Under the pieces are notes generated by a model, which saw only the letters and a list, made by a program, of their open reading frames with translations, did no database searches and was not told where the DNA came from. The position numbers and the translations under genes were made by a program. This document shows, in pieces, positions 1 to 7,495 of a stretch of 29,487 nucleotides of DNA. The stretch's first letter is position 1, and each line of letters starts with the position of its first letter. Source of the stretch: Bacteroidota bacterium (GTDB lineage Bacteria; Bacteroidota; Bacteroidia; Cytophagales; Cytophagaceae); the NCBI GenBank assembly GCA_023391415.1, contig JAEWAY010000017.1, positions 1 through 29,487 of the forward strand, given 5' to 3'.

Positions 1-46
1 CCAGATTTTCATTCTGGAAACAGGGGTTCGATTCCCCTACGGGCTA
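1..46 (+). tRNA. tRNA-Glu (anticodon TTC), 3' part only
   Basis: The window opens inside a tRNA. Bases 1-5 (CCAGA) and 13-17 (TCTGG) form the anticodon stem around a 7-base loop with anticodon TTC at 8-10, which reads glutamate codons. The T arm is 22-38, with loop TTCGATT at 27-33. The 3' acceptor strand is 39-45 (ACGGGCT) and the discriminator is A46. The next bases are CAC, so CCA is not encoded and must be added after transcription. The 5' half (D arm and acceptor 5' strand) lies outside the window. An integrase remnant lies about 225 bases downstream, so this tRNA may have served as an integration site. Confidence 0.93.
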
Positions 47-50
47 CACG

Positions 51-77
51 AGCTATCCATACAGGATAGCTTTTTTT
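51..77 (+). terminator. Rho-independent terminator of the tRNA-Glu transcript
   Basis: AGCTATCC (51-58) pairs perfectly with GGATAGCT (64-71) across a 5-base loop, followed by a run of T (72-77). It sits 5 bases after the tRNA discriminator base. Confidence 0.9.
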
Positions 78-270
78 GTTTATACCCGCTCCTACTAAGG
101 CTTTCACAGTACTTTTCCGGTTTCACATAGTTCCATTTCGTTCCACAAGGTTCCAGGTTTATTTCCCCTCTGTTTCCCCCTCCAAAAAACAGGGTTAGCC
201 CGATTTGGGAAAAAGCTTGCCTAAGAAAGAACCCCACCTATACATTTTTTTGCCCCCAAACGAAAAACCA

Positions 271-426
271 ATGAGAAACAAATATTCAATAAAACCTATA
301 CTACGTCTGGATAAAATAAGAAGCGACGGCAAATGCCCTATCGCTATTCAGGTAATAATAAACGGAAGAGTACTGAAGAGAAGTTCCGGCATCTCTGATT
401 TAAAAACAAGGACATTTCTCTTTTAA
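271..426 (+). pseudogene. Truncated tyrosine integrase, N-terminal arm-binding stub
   Basis: From ATG 271 the frame encodes about 51 residues that look like the start of a Bacteroidota phage/transposon-type tyrosine recombinase: a KPILRLDKIRSDGKCPI-type strand, then an IQVIINGR-type strand and KRSSGI. This matches the usual beginning of the arm DNA-binding domain. The similarity stops near 390; about ten unrelated residues follow to a stop at 424-426. The core-binding and catalytic domains (R...H-x-x-R...Y) are absent. The open frame also extends upstream to an ATG at 205, but the family-like sequence begins at 271. The last 27 bases overlap the 3' end of the convergent MORN-repeat gene, so the break lies at about 390-400. 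The position behind tRNA-Glu suggests a relic of an integrated element. The family call is from recognition, not from a search. Confidence 0.7.
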
Positions 427-840
427 TAAAAGATCAGGAGGGAAAACAGGATATTCCATTTTATGACTTTTAATTAATGTATCCATTTCAAATCTATCCA
501 GTCTTTTTTTAGGTCCCTTTCTTGGATAATACGAAAAATAACCATCCCTTTTGCCATCAACATAACAACCCTTATTCTTCACCTTACCAGATTGATAAAA
601 CTCGATATATAGCCCATTTTTCACATTTCCCCTATATGTAACCAGAGAGCGCAAATTCCCCTTCTTACCTTTATCAATCCATACGCCCTCTTTAAAATCA
701 TTTTGAAATCGATTTACTACAAGCGAGTCAATATTATAAGTAACACCCTCACATATATACACTTTCTGAGCCAGTAATATTGAGCTATTAAAAGCAAACA
801 AGAAAAAATACAAGGATGATATATGAATAAAACGGCTCAT
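400..840 (-). CDS. Exported MORN-repeat protein (YwqK-like)
   Basis: A 146-residue protein with an N-terminal signal peptide (hydrophobic segment about residues 7-22, AQ cleavage site near 24-25). The centre holds two MORN_2-like units: GNVKNGLYIEFYQSGKVKNK, then GCYVDGKRDGYFSYYPRKG. Such units form short beta-hairpin repeats and occur in YwqK-type proteins, often next to toxin or effector genes in Bacteroidota. The catalytic role, if any, is unknown. It is the last gene of the leftward, AT-rich train and overlaps the integrase stub by 27 bases at its 3' end. I infer that it is a cargo or immunity-associated gene; the sequence itself shows only export and MORN-like repeats. Confidence 0.72.
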   Translation of the reverse strand: MSRFIHISSLYFFLFAFNSSILLAQKVYICEGVTYNIDSLVVNRFQNDFKEGVWIDKGKKGNLRSLVTYRGNVKNGLYIEFYQSGKVKNKGCYVDGKRDGYFSYYPRKGPKKRLDRFEMDTLIKSHKMEYPVFPPDLLLKEKCPCF

Positions 841-872
841 TCTATTACCTTACCAGATACATATCAGATTGA

Positions 873-1613
873 TTATCTAAAAGTCAAGCGATCAACAACA
901 ATCACTTTTTTATCTTTTATTGGAGTATTTTTTAATTTGGCCGGCATCCATGGACCGGAAATATTCAAAACTCGCGCTATTTCATTTTTGTATTTTTCGT
1001 CCCTAATCTCTATTACTTCTCCTGACGACAGGTATCCTTGGTAAAATATCGGATTATCAAGCCTACCGGATTGAGTTATGTCAAAAGAAATTACCAACAT
1101 TAAATTATCATTCTTTACTAAAGAATCTTTATACCTGAAATTTTCTCTAAAACATTGCTCCAGCGATGAATAGTTAATCAGGGCTGATTCAATATACCCT
1201 GTACCGGCTTTCTCCAGGCTATCAGAAGATACAAGGATTGAATCAAAAAAATGCCGACCGTATTTATGTTGAACAACATTTGTCATAACCTCGTCAAAGC
1301 AAATTACTTCGGATGGAATTACATCCCCATTTATAAAATCTCTTTCAATAAGACCATATTCATTTTCAAGAATTTTAAATGCAGTTCTCGAAAATTGATA
1401 ATTAAGAGAAGGAATGTATAATGAGTCCTTTTTTAACTTATTAACTGCAAGCAATCTAAATTCCTCACATAATGGAGAACCTAATCCTGAGCCAACAGCT
1501 TCACTCGAATCCCCTCCCTTATTTCCAATAGCCACTTTACTTTCCTGGCATCTACTACCGGTAACAAAAATCAGAATTAGCAGAATCAGGATACATGTTT
1601 CATTCACTTTCAT
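873..1613 (-). CDS. Exported protein with TonB C-terminal-like domain
   Basis: A 246-residue protein. Residues 1-22 form a signal peptide ending near SRCQE; a Cys is present but the preceding residues do not make a good lipobox, so I favour secretion over lipidation. The last 90 or so residues (from about 155) have the TonB-C pattern: a beta strand VISFDITQSGRL, a conserved P before a second strand, a helix ending RVLN, then SGPWMPAKLKNTPI and a final hydrophobic strand. The W-x-P-A-K-x-x-x-x-P-I signature is typical of Bacteroidota proteins with a TonB-C fold that are not genuine energy transducers. There is no proline-rich linker or N-terminal membrane anchor of a true TonB. Middle residues are unrecognised. 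It lies in the AT-rich train downstream of the Rhs-core gene, with 105 bases between it and the next gene upstream. Confidence 0.68.
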   Translation of the reverse strand: MKVNETCILILLILIFVTGSRCQESKVAIGNKGGDSSEAVGSGLGSPLCEEFRLLAVNKLKKDSLYIPSLNYQFSRTAFKILENEYGLIERDFINGDVIPSEVICFDEVMTNVVQHKYGRHFFDSILVSSDSLEKAGTGYIESALINYSSLEQCFRENFRYKDSLVKNDNLMLVISFDITQSGRLDNPIFYQGYLSSGEVIEIRDEKYKNEIARVLNISGPWMPAKLKNTPIKDKKVIVVDRLTFR

Positions 1614-1718
1614 TACTTATTCCGTTTTGTTATTCTGATTCAATATCTCCCGGTAGCCAGGTTTTACTTAGTTGGCTATAAGCCATTACGTATGTAACTC
1701 AGGCTAGTCTTGACTTAA

Positions 1719-2222
1719 CTAATTAAAAATAAGATTATATTTTTCCAGATTATCAGCTACTTTTGAAAATGAATCAATACTTTTGTATTTACAAACAAGA
1801 TAGCGTAGATAATCGTACGATAAATTATTTTGAGGATAACTTGCATTTCCTCTACTTCCACCAATAATCTGTATAATTTCAGGCGAGATACTTCCGGGGT
1901 TATCGACATGAAGAATTTCTCTTCGACTATCTCCATTTACATAATAATATTTCAATGTCGGATACCATCCGTAATTAGAAGAGAATTGTGTTTTTAAAAT
2001 ACCATTTTCAGGTATTTCATAGACCCTGCTTCCCTTCTCATATTTTTCAGGTTTTCCATTCTTCTGATCAAAAATGATAAATACCACTCCCTCATACCCT
2101 TCAGGAATTAAATGAATCTCACCTTCAGCTTTACTGCTAAAAAAAATTGATTTTTGTATAAAAAAAAGAAATCCTAATATCAAAAGTCCGGATACAATCA
2201 ATGCTTTTTTCTTTATTTCCAT
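1719..2222 (-). CDS. Membrane-anchored small protein (DUF6843-like)
   Basis: A 167-residue protein with one N-terminal transmembrane or uncleaved signal segment (residues 7-24, after MEIKKK). The following sequence IHLIPEGYEGVVFIIFDQ, then YEIPENGILKTQ, resembles the small exported DUF6843 family found in Bacteroidota and Firmicutes; that assignment is from memory. The remainder is Tyr-rich and unassigned. Its start overlaps the 3' end of the 108-residue gene by 10 bases, a sign of translational coupling, so the two are probably made together. As the second gene behind a putative toxin tip, it is a candidate immunity or accessory protein. That role is inference. Confidence 0.65.
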   Translation of the reverse strand: MEIKKKALIVSGLLILGFLFFIQKSIFFSSKAEGEIHLIPEGYEGVVFIIFDQKNGKPEKYEKGSRVYEIPENGILKTQFSSNYGWYPTLKYYYVNGDSRREILHVDNPGSISPEIIQIIGGSRGNASYPQNNLSYDYLRYLVCKYKSIDSFSKVADNLEKYNLIFN

Positions 2223-2539
2223 TTCTTTATATTGGAATAATATGTCTTTGACTCTCCCAATGAAGTTCCAAAAAAAATAATATAATTTAAGCTATCTTCT
2301 TTCTGATAGTATAATGGGCCAGATTCCGTTTCTTCAATACCAATTTCTGTTAATGAATTGGGTAAACTTCCCCTTTCTTGTTTAAACTTTTCAATCCTCT
2401 CTATTAATTTGTTCCCTTTTTTTATCAGTTTATTTTCTCTTGTATTCCTTATAAAAAAGAAATACAAAAGCACCATTACAAAGAAAAAAGTGATAATACT
2501 AAAAATATACTTTGATTTATTTTTCATTCTTTTATTCAT
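2213..2539 (-). CDS. Small single-TM protein, candidate immunity protein
   Basis: A 108-residue protein: a basic N terminus, one strongly hydrophobic segment (residues 12-30, rich in F, L and V), a charged helix (about 35-55), then a soluble domain with LPNSLTEIG and PLYYQKEDSLNYIIFFGTSLGES. I recall similar hypothetical proteins in Bacteroidota but know no function. The start codon (2537-2539) overlaps the end of the Rhs-core gene (stop 2532-2534) by 8 bases, and the gene itself overlaps the next by 10 bases. A second ATG, four codons in, would also work. Sitting immediately behind a toxin-like C terminus and sharing its AT-rich composition is the classic position of an immunity gene. The membrane anchor would place it facing the periplasm or the membrane. 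Function is inferred from context only. Confidence 0.65.
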   Translation of the reverse strand: MNKRMKNKSKYIFSIITFFFVMVLLYFFFIRNTRENKLIKKGNKLIERIEKFKQERGSLPNSLTEIGIEETESGPLYYQKEDSLNYIIFFGTSLGESKTYYSNIKKWK

Positions 2540-4559
2540 TGTTTTTAATATAAACAGGTGTCGTAGTCACATTAGTCCTTGTAGGTTTCGCAAGTTCTCC
2601 TTCTGGTAAATCTTTGTAATTAGGAGCATTTTCGGGGTCAGTAGCCTTTAAGACATTATTCAAATAACTTTCAAGTTGTTCTCCCAAAGTTAAATCGCTA
2701 TTCGAATCAAAATGATTTACTGCAAAATCTGCCCCATATTTATCACTTGGTAAATCTTCATAACTATATGCTGAATGTTTCGCAGCATACTTATCTGTCA
2801 TCTCTTGGAAGTAACCATCTTGTACAGCCTCACCAATCGGATTTTCACTACCATCCTTTTTATATTCATAAGCTTTTCCAGCATAGAATAAAAAGTGAAC
2901 CATATCAAGCCACCCCCCTTTTTCTGTATATATATATCGCCCAGCTTTATTATTAAAGTATGGTGTTGTTGTTGGTAATGGCCTCATCTGTCCCCAGTCC
3001 CATTCTGTTTTTCCCAATCTTAATAAGGCATTCTCTGCATCTGTACCTTTTAAGGTTCCCATCCTACTTGGAGTATTGTTAAATACATTTAAGAAAGTTG
3101 AAACGGTTCCAACTTGTTTTTTAATAGGTTCCCGACCGTCTTCATCGACAAAATAAATGGGATTATTGGCGAATGCTGAGTAAGGAGACCACATTGGATA
3201 TTTACTTGCCAACGGATCAACACTCAACGCGAACACCACCGGGTCTACTTTATACCTTCTGAGGCTGTCTTCTGTCACAATCGCGGAGATCCTTCCCGTT
3301 TCGGTATCCAGCACCGTTCTTCCATAGGACATATATTTCTGGCGGACATGCACTTCATCAAACAAGCCATTGGACAAAGTAATATATCTTACGTCTTTCA
3401 CATCAAGCCCAGGGAAGGCCTCAGGCGTACGGTCTTTGTAAGTTGAAACTGGTTCTCCTTTGGCTTTGGCCAGCAGGATGTCCTGCACGTCCGAAGGGAT
3501 CTCCCGGTAGCCAAGCGTATTCAGCCGCCTGATCCATTGTTCATATTGAATGAATACATCCTTTATTTCCGGTATTTCCCGTAACTGCTCAGGCTCCAGA
3601 ATATGCTTCTTTTTCATGTACCTGACCAGACTTTCCTCCATTACGCCCGCTTTCAACAGCATGGCGTTTAGGTTCAGCGAATCGTGCTTCAACGCGAGGT
3701 TCCCGCACCGCAATGAGAAGTACGCGTCGCTTTCGCCAAATTTGTATTCATAACCTTTAGCAAGGTAAATCAGGCATAAGCCGATGGATTCTTTCAGGTT
3801 TAGCTTCCGCATGGCAATACCACTCATAATGCCCTCACGGGTGGTATAGGTCAGTGTTTCAATCGTACCGTCACCGGGGAAAGTGCGGGTGGGAAGCTCT
3901 ACGTTGTAAAAGCCTCCCTTTATATCTTTGTGCTGAATGTACACATGATGCGGAGCGGTACTGATATAGGCTTCGCTCTTTAGCCTTTCTGAAAAGATCT
4001 TGAACAACGCCGTCCACGCGTAGCAGTTCCCTTCCCGCCTGTACGGATTGAGCAAACTCAGGACCTGAGAGTTCGTCCAGTCCTCCGTACCGTAGGGATC
4101 ATCGTGTGAATAGCGAAAAAGAGCTTCTGCCATGACACGGTTGTCCCTGATAAAAATCCGGGGGCTGGTCAGGTACTGGTATATGGCTGCATTGGCTATA
4201 AGAGGATGGAAGTTTTTCTTCTCAAACATCTTCAATGATTCGTACCTATGCTGGTTTGTCTCTTTTATGGCGCTGGCAGCTTTCCTTATCCTCTCCGTAT
4301 GCAGGTCCAGAAGGTTCTGAAAATCGCTATAGGCGATTTGATTATCCCAATAGGCGTTTTCCGTCAGAAAAACCGCCCGCTCATAGTCGAGTGAATCTCT
4401 CCCTTCGAGCATAGCTTCCAGTTCTTTGTAGGCTTCTTCAAAATAATTCCGGGAACGGCCTTCCGGTGTCATTTGTCCGGAGGAATAGGTAATGTGCTGC
4501 TGTTGGGCAAAAATGGCGGATACCGGAAACAATAAAAATACGAACGTTAAAAATCGCAT
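2532..4559 (-). CDS. Exported transglutaminase-like / Rhs-core / variable C-terminal domain protein (putative polymorphic toxin)
   Basis: A 675-residue protein with a signal peptide ending at an AQ site near residue 19. Residues about 20-400 form a helical, transglutaminase-like scaffold with NCYAWTALF (Cys179) and APHHVYIQH (His204/His205), ending in LGYREIPSDVQDILLAKAK. Residues about 440-478 match an Rhs-associated core: LSVDPLASKYPMWSPYSAF, then a short linker and VDEDGREP. Residues about 479-675 form a separate C-terminal domain with IYTEKGGWLDMVHFLFYAG (near 540-560), then YSYEDLPSDKYGADF (near 600) and TLGEQLESYLNNVL; I recall similar tails on other Bacteroidota Rhs-core proteins but cannot name the domain. 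The DNA is GC-rich up to the core and AT-rich after it (about 3180 and below), as if the tip was replaced. No YD repeats are present, so this is not a full Rhs shell. It starts 23 bases after its upstream paralogue and overlaps the next small gene by 8 bases. Confidence 0.78.
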   Translation of the reverse strand: MRFLTFVFLLFPVSAIFAQQQHITYSSGQMTPEGRSRNYFEEAYKELEAMLEGRDSLDYERAVFLTENAYWDNQIAYSDFQNLLDLHTERIRKAASAIKETNQHRYESLKMFEKKNFHPLIANAAIYQYLTSPRIFIRDNRVMAEALFRYSHDDPYGTEDWTNSQVLSLLNPYRREGNCYAWTALFKIFSERLKSEAYISTAPHHVYIQHKDIKGGFYNVELPTRTFPGDGTIETLTYTTREGIMSGIAMRKLNLKESIGLCLIYLAKGYEYKFGESDAYFSLRCGNLALKHDSLNLNAMLLKAGVMEESLVRYMKKKHILEPEQLREIPEIKDVFIQYEQWIRRLNTLGYREIPSDVQDILLAKAKGEPVSTYKDRTPEAFPGLDVKDVRYITLSNGLFDEVHVRQKYMSYGRTVLDTETGRISAIVTEDSLRRYKVDPVVFALSVDPLASKYPMWSPYSAFANNPIYFVDEDGREPIKKQVGTVSTFLNVFNNTPSRMGTLKGTDAENALLRLGKTEWDWGQMRPLPTTTPYFNNKAGRYIYTEKGGWLDMVHFLFYAGKAYEYKKDGSENPIGEAVQDGYFQEMTDKYAAKHSAYSYEDLPSDKYGADFAVNHFDSNSDLTLGEQLESYLNNVLKATDPENAPNYKDLPEGELAKPTRTNVTTTPVYIKNNE

Positions 4560-4582
4560 AGCGAATACAAGTTTATAGTATT

Positions 4583-6112
4583 TTAGTTAGGAACAAATAA
4601 ATTTCTCTTGGTTTTGGGATCAATATTCGATGAGGACTGAATCAGTTTTTTCTCCTCATGTTCCCGCACAAGGGTCTGATAGGCCTCCTCCGGCACATCC
4701 TGATAGCCCAATTCCTCTATTCGCCGATCCACTGCTTCAATCTGGTTAAGCAAGTCCCTCGCGCCGGGCACTTCGTCCACGCGGCCAATGTCGGTAATCT
4801 TATTCGCCGAGAGCAGGCGCTCCAGCCGGGTCGCGGCTATGATTACCCTCAGCATCTGTCCCTGTATATTGGCTTCGCCAGGAAAATACCGCATGGCGTA
4901 GTCGATACACTCGGTCATAAACGCCCCGTCGGCTACTCCGACGCGCGTCCTGTATCCCAATGCCAGATCAAGGAGACAGGCGGCCACGATCATTTTCGGA
5001 TTCAGTGTGTCCAGATATATCTTACTTCTCACCGCTCCCGTCTTTATATACAGATGATCCGAGTACCACTGGTCGGTCAAGGGCCAGTGGGTAGTAGGCT
5101 CATAGTTGCGGATAAATCCCGTATTGTCGGGATATTTGATAAAAGAGTGGTAGGGCGCGTACGAAATATAGCAGGGGACATTCAGGCCTTCGGCCAACAG
5201 GCTGTATACTACGGGAAGCGTATGGCATTGGCCTGTTCCTGTCGCCAGCGTCTTGGTCACATGCAGGTTTCGGACATCCTGCGTGCCGGCATAGTCGGTA
5301 TAGTCGTAGAAAAAAGGCAAATGCTTCTTTTTTACAGGCCGGTGTATATACAGCGTATCGCGCATGAAACGCTGAATACAGTAGTGAGCCGCTTCGGTTT
5401 GATGGAGGTCATAGCCGTTCTCTTTCGCCCACTGACGGATGAAGGCGACGGACTCGTTCAGTACCTTCGTGTATTCCTCGTAGGTCAGGTATCCCGTGCC
5501 ATAGGCGCTTTCATAGATATAAAAAGCGTCTTTGAGGGAGAAGGGAAGTTTCCCCTCCTGCATGTCTTTCAGCCTGGCAAACGTAGTATGAAAAGGCCGG
5601 ACGGCTTCGAGAAACTCGGGAGATTGCAGAAAGTCCGCCTGATACCTGGGTTCTATATGGCTTAGCTCGCTGAGCAGCGCGGCCAGCGCGTGAAGCTGTT
5701 TCTGGCGAGCGGAGGCTTCGGCGCCGGCCCTGATTTGTTCCGCCGTAGGGGGGAAATTCCCTGTCATATGCTGACTCATCCGGCGCGTGATAGCCTGGGC
5801 GTGGTTAGGATTGTTTGAACCGGCGGAAAAATCCGGTGAAAAGTCGTATCGGGCCTCAATCGCCCGCATCCGCTCCTCATAATGGGGAGCCATCGAGGGA
5901 AAATTGTCGCGCAACATCTTCAATTCACGCCACTCTTTCCAGTCGGCAGTACATTCAAACGCGTGACGCCGTACGATTTCTTCAATGGTTCTCTGAAAAG
6001 ACGTATTTTGAGCGTACAGATCCGAGGCTATAAAAACGAATGAAAATACAAGCGCGATGGCTTTGCCGAGGCGAAAAAACGCGCCCAATTCCCGGGCGAA
6101 TACGTTGATCAT
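4583..6112 (-). CDS. Exported transglutaminase-like protein, paralogue of the Rhs-core gene
   Basis: I start this at the ATG at 6110-6112 because a clear signal peptide follows (hydrophobic segment ending DLYAQ). The longer frame from 6193 would put 27 unlikely residues in front. The 509-residue product has long charged helices (about 30-190). A papain/transglutaminase-like core follows: GTGQCHTLPVVYSLL with Cys296, then YISYAPYHSFIKY with His322, then a conserved N-Y-E-P-T-T segment. The Cys-His spacing of 26 residues equals that in the downstream paralogue (Cys179-His205). Both proteins end this part with LGY-x-[ED]-[IV]-P. This protein lacks the Rhs core and the C-terminal domain. With 23 bases between the genes they are almost certainly co-transcribed. 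The activity could be peptidase, amidase or transglutaminase, or the fold could be a non-catalytic scaffold; the third catalytic residue is not certain. Confidence 0.75.
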   Translation of the reverse strand: MINVFARELGAFFRLGKAIALVFSFVFIASDLYAQNTSFQRTIEEIVRRHAFECTADWKEWRELKMLRDNFPSMAPHYEERMRAIEARYDFSPDFSAGSNNPNHAQAITRRMSQHMTGNFPPTAEQIRAGAEASARQKQLHALAALLSELSHIEPRYQADFLQSPEFLEAVRPFHTTFARLKDMQEGKLPFSLKDAFYIYESAYGTGYLTYEEYTKVLNESVAFIRQWAKENGYDLHQTEAAHYCIQRFMRDTLYIHRPVKKKHLPFFYDYTDYAGTQDVRNLHVTKTLATGTGQCHTLPVVYSLLAEGLNVPCYISYAPYHSFIKYPDNTGFIRNYEPTTHWPLTDQWYSDHLYIKTGAVRSKIYLDTLNPKMIVAACLLDLALGYRTRVGVADGAFMTECIDYAMRYFPGEANIQGQMLRVIIAATRLERLLSANKITDIGRVDEVPGARDLLNQIEAVDRRIEELGYQDVPEEAYQTLVREHEEKKLIQSSSNIDPKTKRNLFVPN

Positions 6113-6278
6113 GATACTGGCTGGTTTGAAAGAACACTGGTAAAAAACCGATAATCTACAGTAAATGAATCTATTTAACAAATTCGTGGTCATATTTTCT
6201 TTGAAAAAAAATCAGGTAGTCAGTTGATCAATAAAGGATAGAGACATGGGATTGGAGTAAGCAAAAGACTTGAACAGA

Positions 6279-6782
6279 TTATGAAAAACGCGGCTCCCGG
6301 CCGGCCGGTTTTTCCCGGTCATCGCTATCTCCACGGCCTCCGGCCAATCCCCCTATCCTATCCGACATAACGCGTTCACGGGTAAACGTAAAGGCTCCCG
6401 CCGATACGAGCGCTCTTATCTCTACGATCTCCTCCAGGATCTTCTCCAGGATTTCCCGTGTTTGCTCTCCGAGTTCCCGCCCCGACATTCGCCCCATTTC
6501 GTACTTCAGATTATTGATCCGCAACCGGCTGGTACAAAAACCAATATAGGCTATACTGGTGTCCACCCGATAAGCCAACCGGTCCGGATCATCGATACAG
6601 GCTACCATATTATTTTTACATAAACTCATACTGCCAATCCTCGCGGGAGCTTCCGCTCCGTATCGTCCAACGGTGTGTTGAGCCCGCCCCCGGGTTTCCG
6701 GTCTTTTTTCCGCGACCCAAGGCTTTCGATAGCTAAAAAGAGCCTCAAAGCCTTCTTCTGGTATTAGTTTGGAGTTTTCCAT
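6279..6782 (-). CDS. Unrecognised protein divergent from XRE regulator
   Basis: A 167-residue protein I do not recognise. From Met52 (6627-6629) the sequence is well behaved: ACIDDPDRLAYRVDTSIAYI, then a basic stretch, then a long amphipathic helix rich in E, L, I and R (about residues 98-125). The Gly/Arg/Asp-rich tail is low complexity. The first 50 residues contain many R, A and G and may be spurious; a start at 6629 would give a 116-residue protein. No signal peptide or membrane segment is seen. It is transcribed away from the XRE gene across a 98-base AT-rich intergenic stretch that probably holds both promoters. A regulator-target relation with that gene is possible but only inferred. 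Confidence 0.5.
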   Translation of the reverse strand: MENSKLIPEEGFEALFSYRKPWVAEKRPETRGRAQHTVGRYGAEAPARIGSMSLCKNNMVACIDDPDRLAYRVDTSIAYIGFCTSRLRINNLKYEMGRMSGRELGEQTREILEKILEEIVEIRALVSAGAFTFTRERVMSDRIGGLAGGRGDSDDREKPAGREPRFS

Positions 6783-6880
6783 ATATTCGCTTTTCGGAGC
6801 AAAAATAATTTGTATACTGGAATCGCCGGTTATAAAGTATTACTCCACGGTTATAATATATAATACATACTGAGTAAATT

Positions 6881-7267
6881 ATGCTTACAATAGGACGAAA
6901 GATCAAAAAATTGAGGGAGTTGAGAAACTATACGCAGGAGTACATGGCGGACCAGTTGGGCGTCAGCCAGCCGGCGTATTCCAAAATGGAAACCGACGAA
7001 ACGGAAATAAACGATGTCCGGCTAACGCAGATCGCCAAAGCGCTGGATGTTTCAGTTCAGGATATTTTAGCTTTTGATGAACGCATGTTTTTCAATATAA
7101 CAAATCGGGACTATGCTTCCGGAACTGGCTACACTTATGCTATTAATAACAATTATGGGCTGGGAGATAATGAAAAAAAGCTGTTCGAAGACAAAATCCG
7201 CTTACTGGAAGAAATGATTGATATGTTGAAAAAGGAAAATGAGCAGCTAAAAGCCGGAAAGAAATAG
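6881..7267 (+). CDS. XRE-family helix-turn-helix regulator
   Basis: A 128-residue protein. Residues 5-62 form an HTH_3 (Cro/CI) domain: RKIKKLRELRNYTQEYMADQ, then LGVSQPAYSKMET as the turn and recognition helix, and DVRLTQIAKALDVSVQDIL closing the domain. Residues about 95-125 form a heptad-like coiled coil (LFEDKIRLLEEMIDMLKKEN) that should drive dimerisation; the linker is Tyr/Asn/Gly-rich. This layout is common in small Bacteroidota transcriptional regulators with no ligand domain. The upstream region (6783-6880) is AT-rich with TATAATATATAATACATA near 6851-6868, a plausible promoter and operator shared with the divergent gene. The 228 bases that follow, up to the VOC gene, hold only an imperfect inverted repeat (CAGGGCC near 7297, GGCCCTTCCCTG near 7345, then a T run) that may be a weak terminator. 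Confidence 0.9.
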   Translation: MLTIGRKIKKLRELRNYTQEYMADQLGVSQPAYSKMETDETEINDVRLTQIAKALDVSVQDILAFDERMFFNITNRDYASGTGYTYAINNNYGLGDNEKKLFEDKIRLLEEMIDMLKKENEQLKAGKK

Positions 7268-7495
7268 GCGACATCCGGATGGCTATATACAGCGACAGGG
7301 CCTCTCGTCCGGGATTCTGTCCTGTTCCGCGCGGGGAAGTTCCAGGCCCTTCCCTGTAGAGTTTTTTTCTCTCGCGCGCTCGCGTAATTTTTAAAAAGAA
7401 TCTCCTTCCCGCGGCAAATCCTGTCCTGTCCGCGGACCCGCTATGAAACAATCGGATTGGTTCAGCGATATTAGTAAAAAGCGACTTCCAGAAAA

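Noticed and set aside
873..1613. True TonB energy transducer
   Set aside because: The C-terminal part resembles TonB-C but there is no membrane anchor or Pro-rich linker, and a cleavable signal peptide is present instead.
4658..5665. 335-residue plus-strand open frame
   Set aside because: It lies wholly antisense to the transglutaminase-like gene, shows no domain and has shadow-like composition; the minus frame has a signal peptide and a recognisable Cys-His core.
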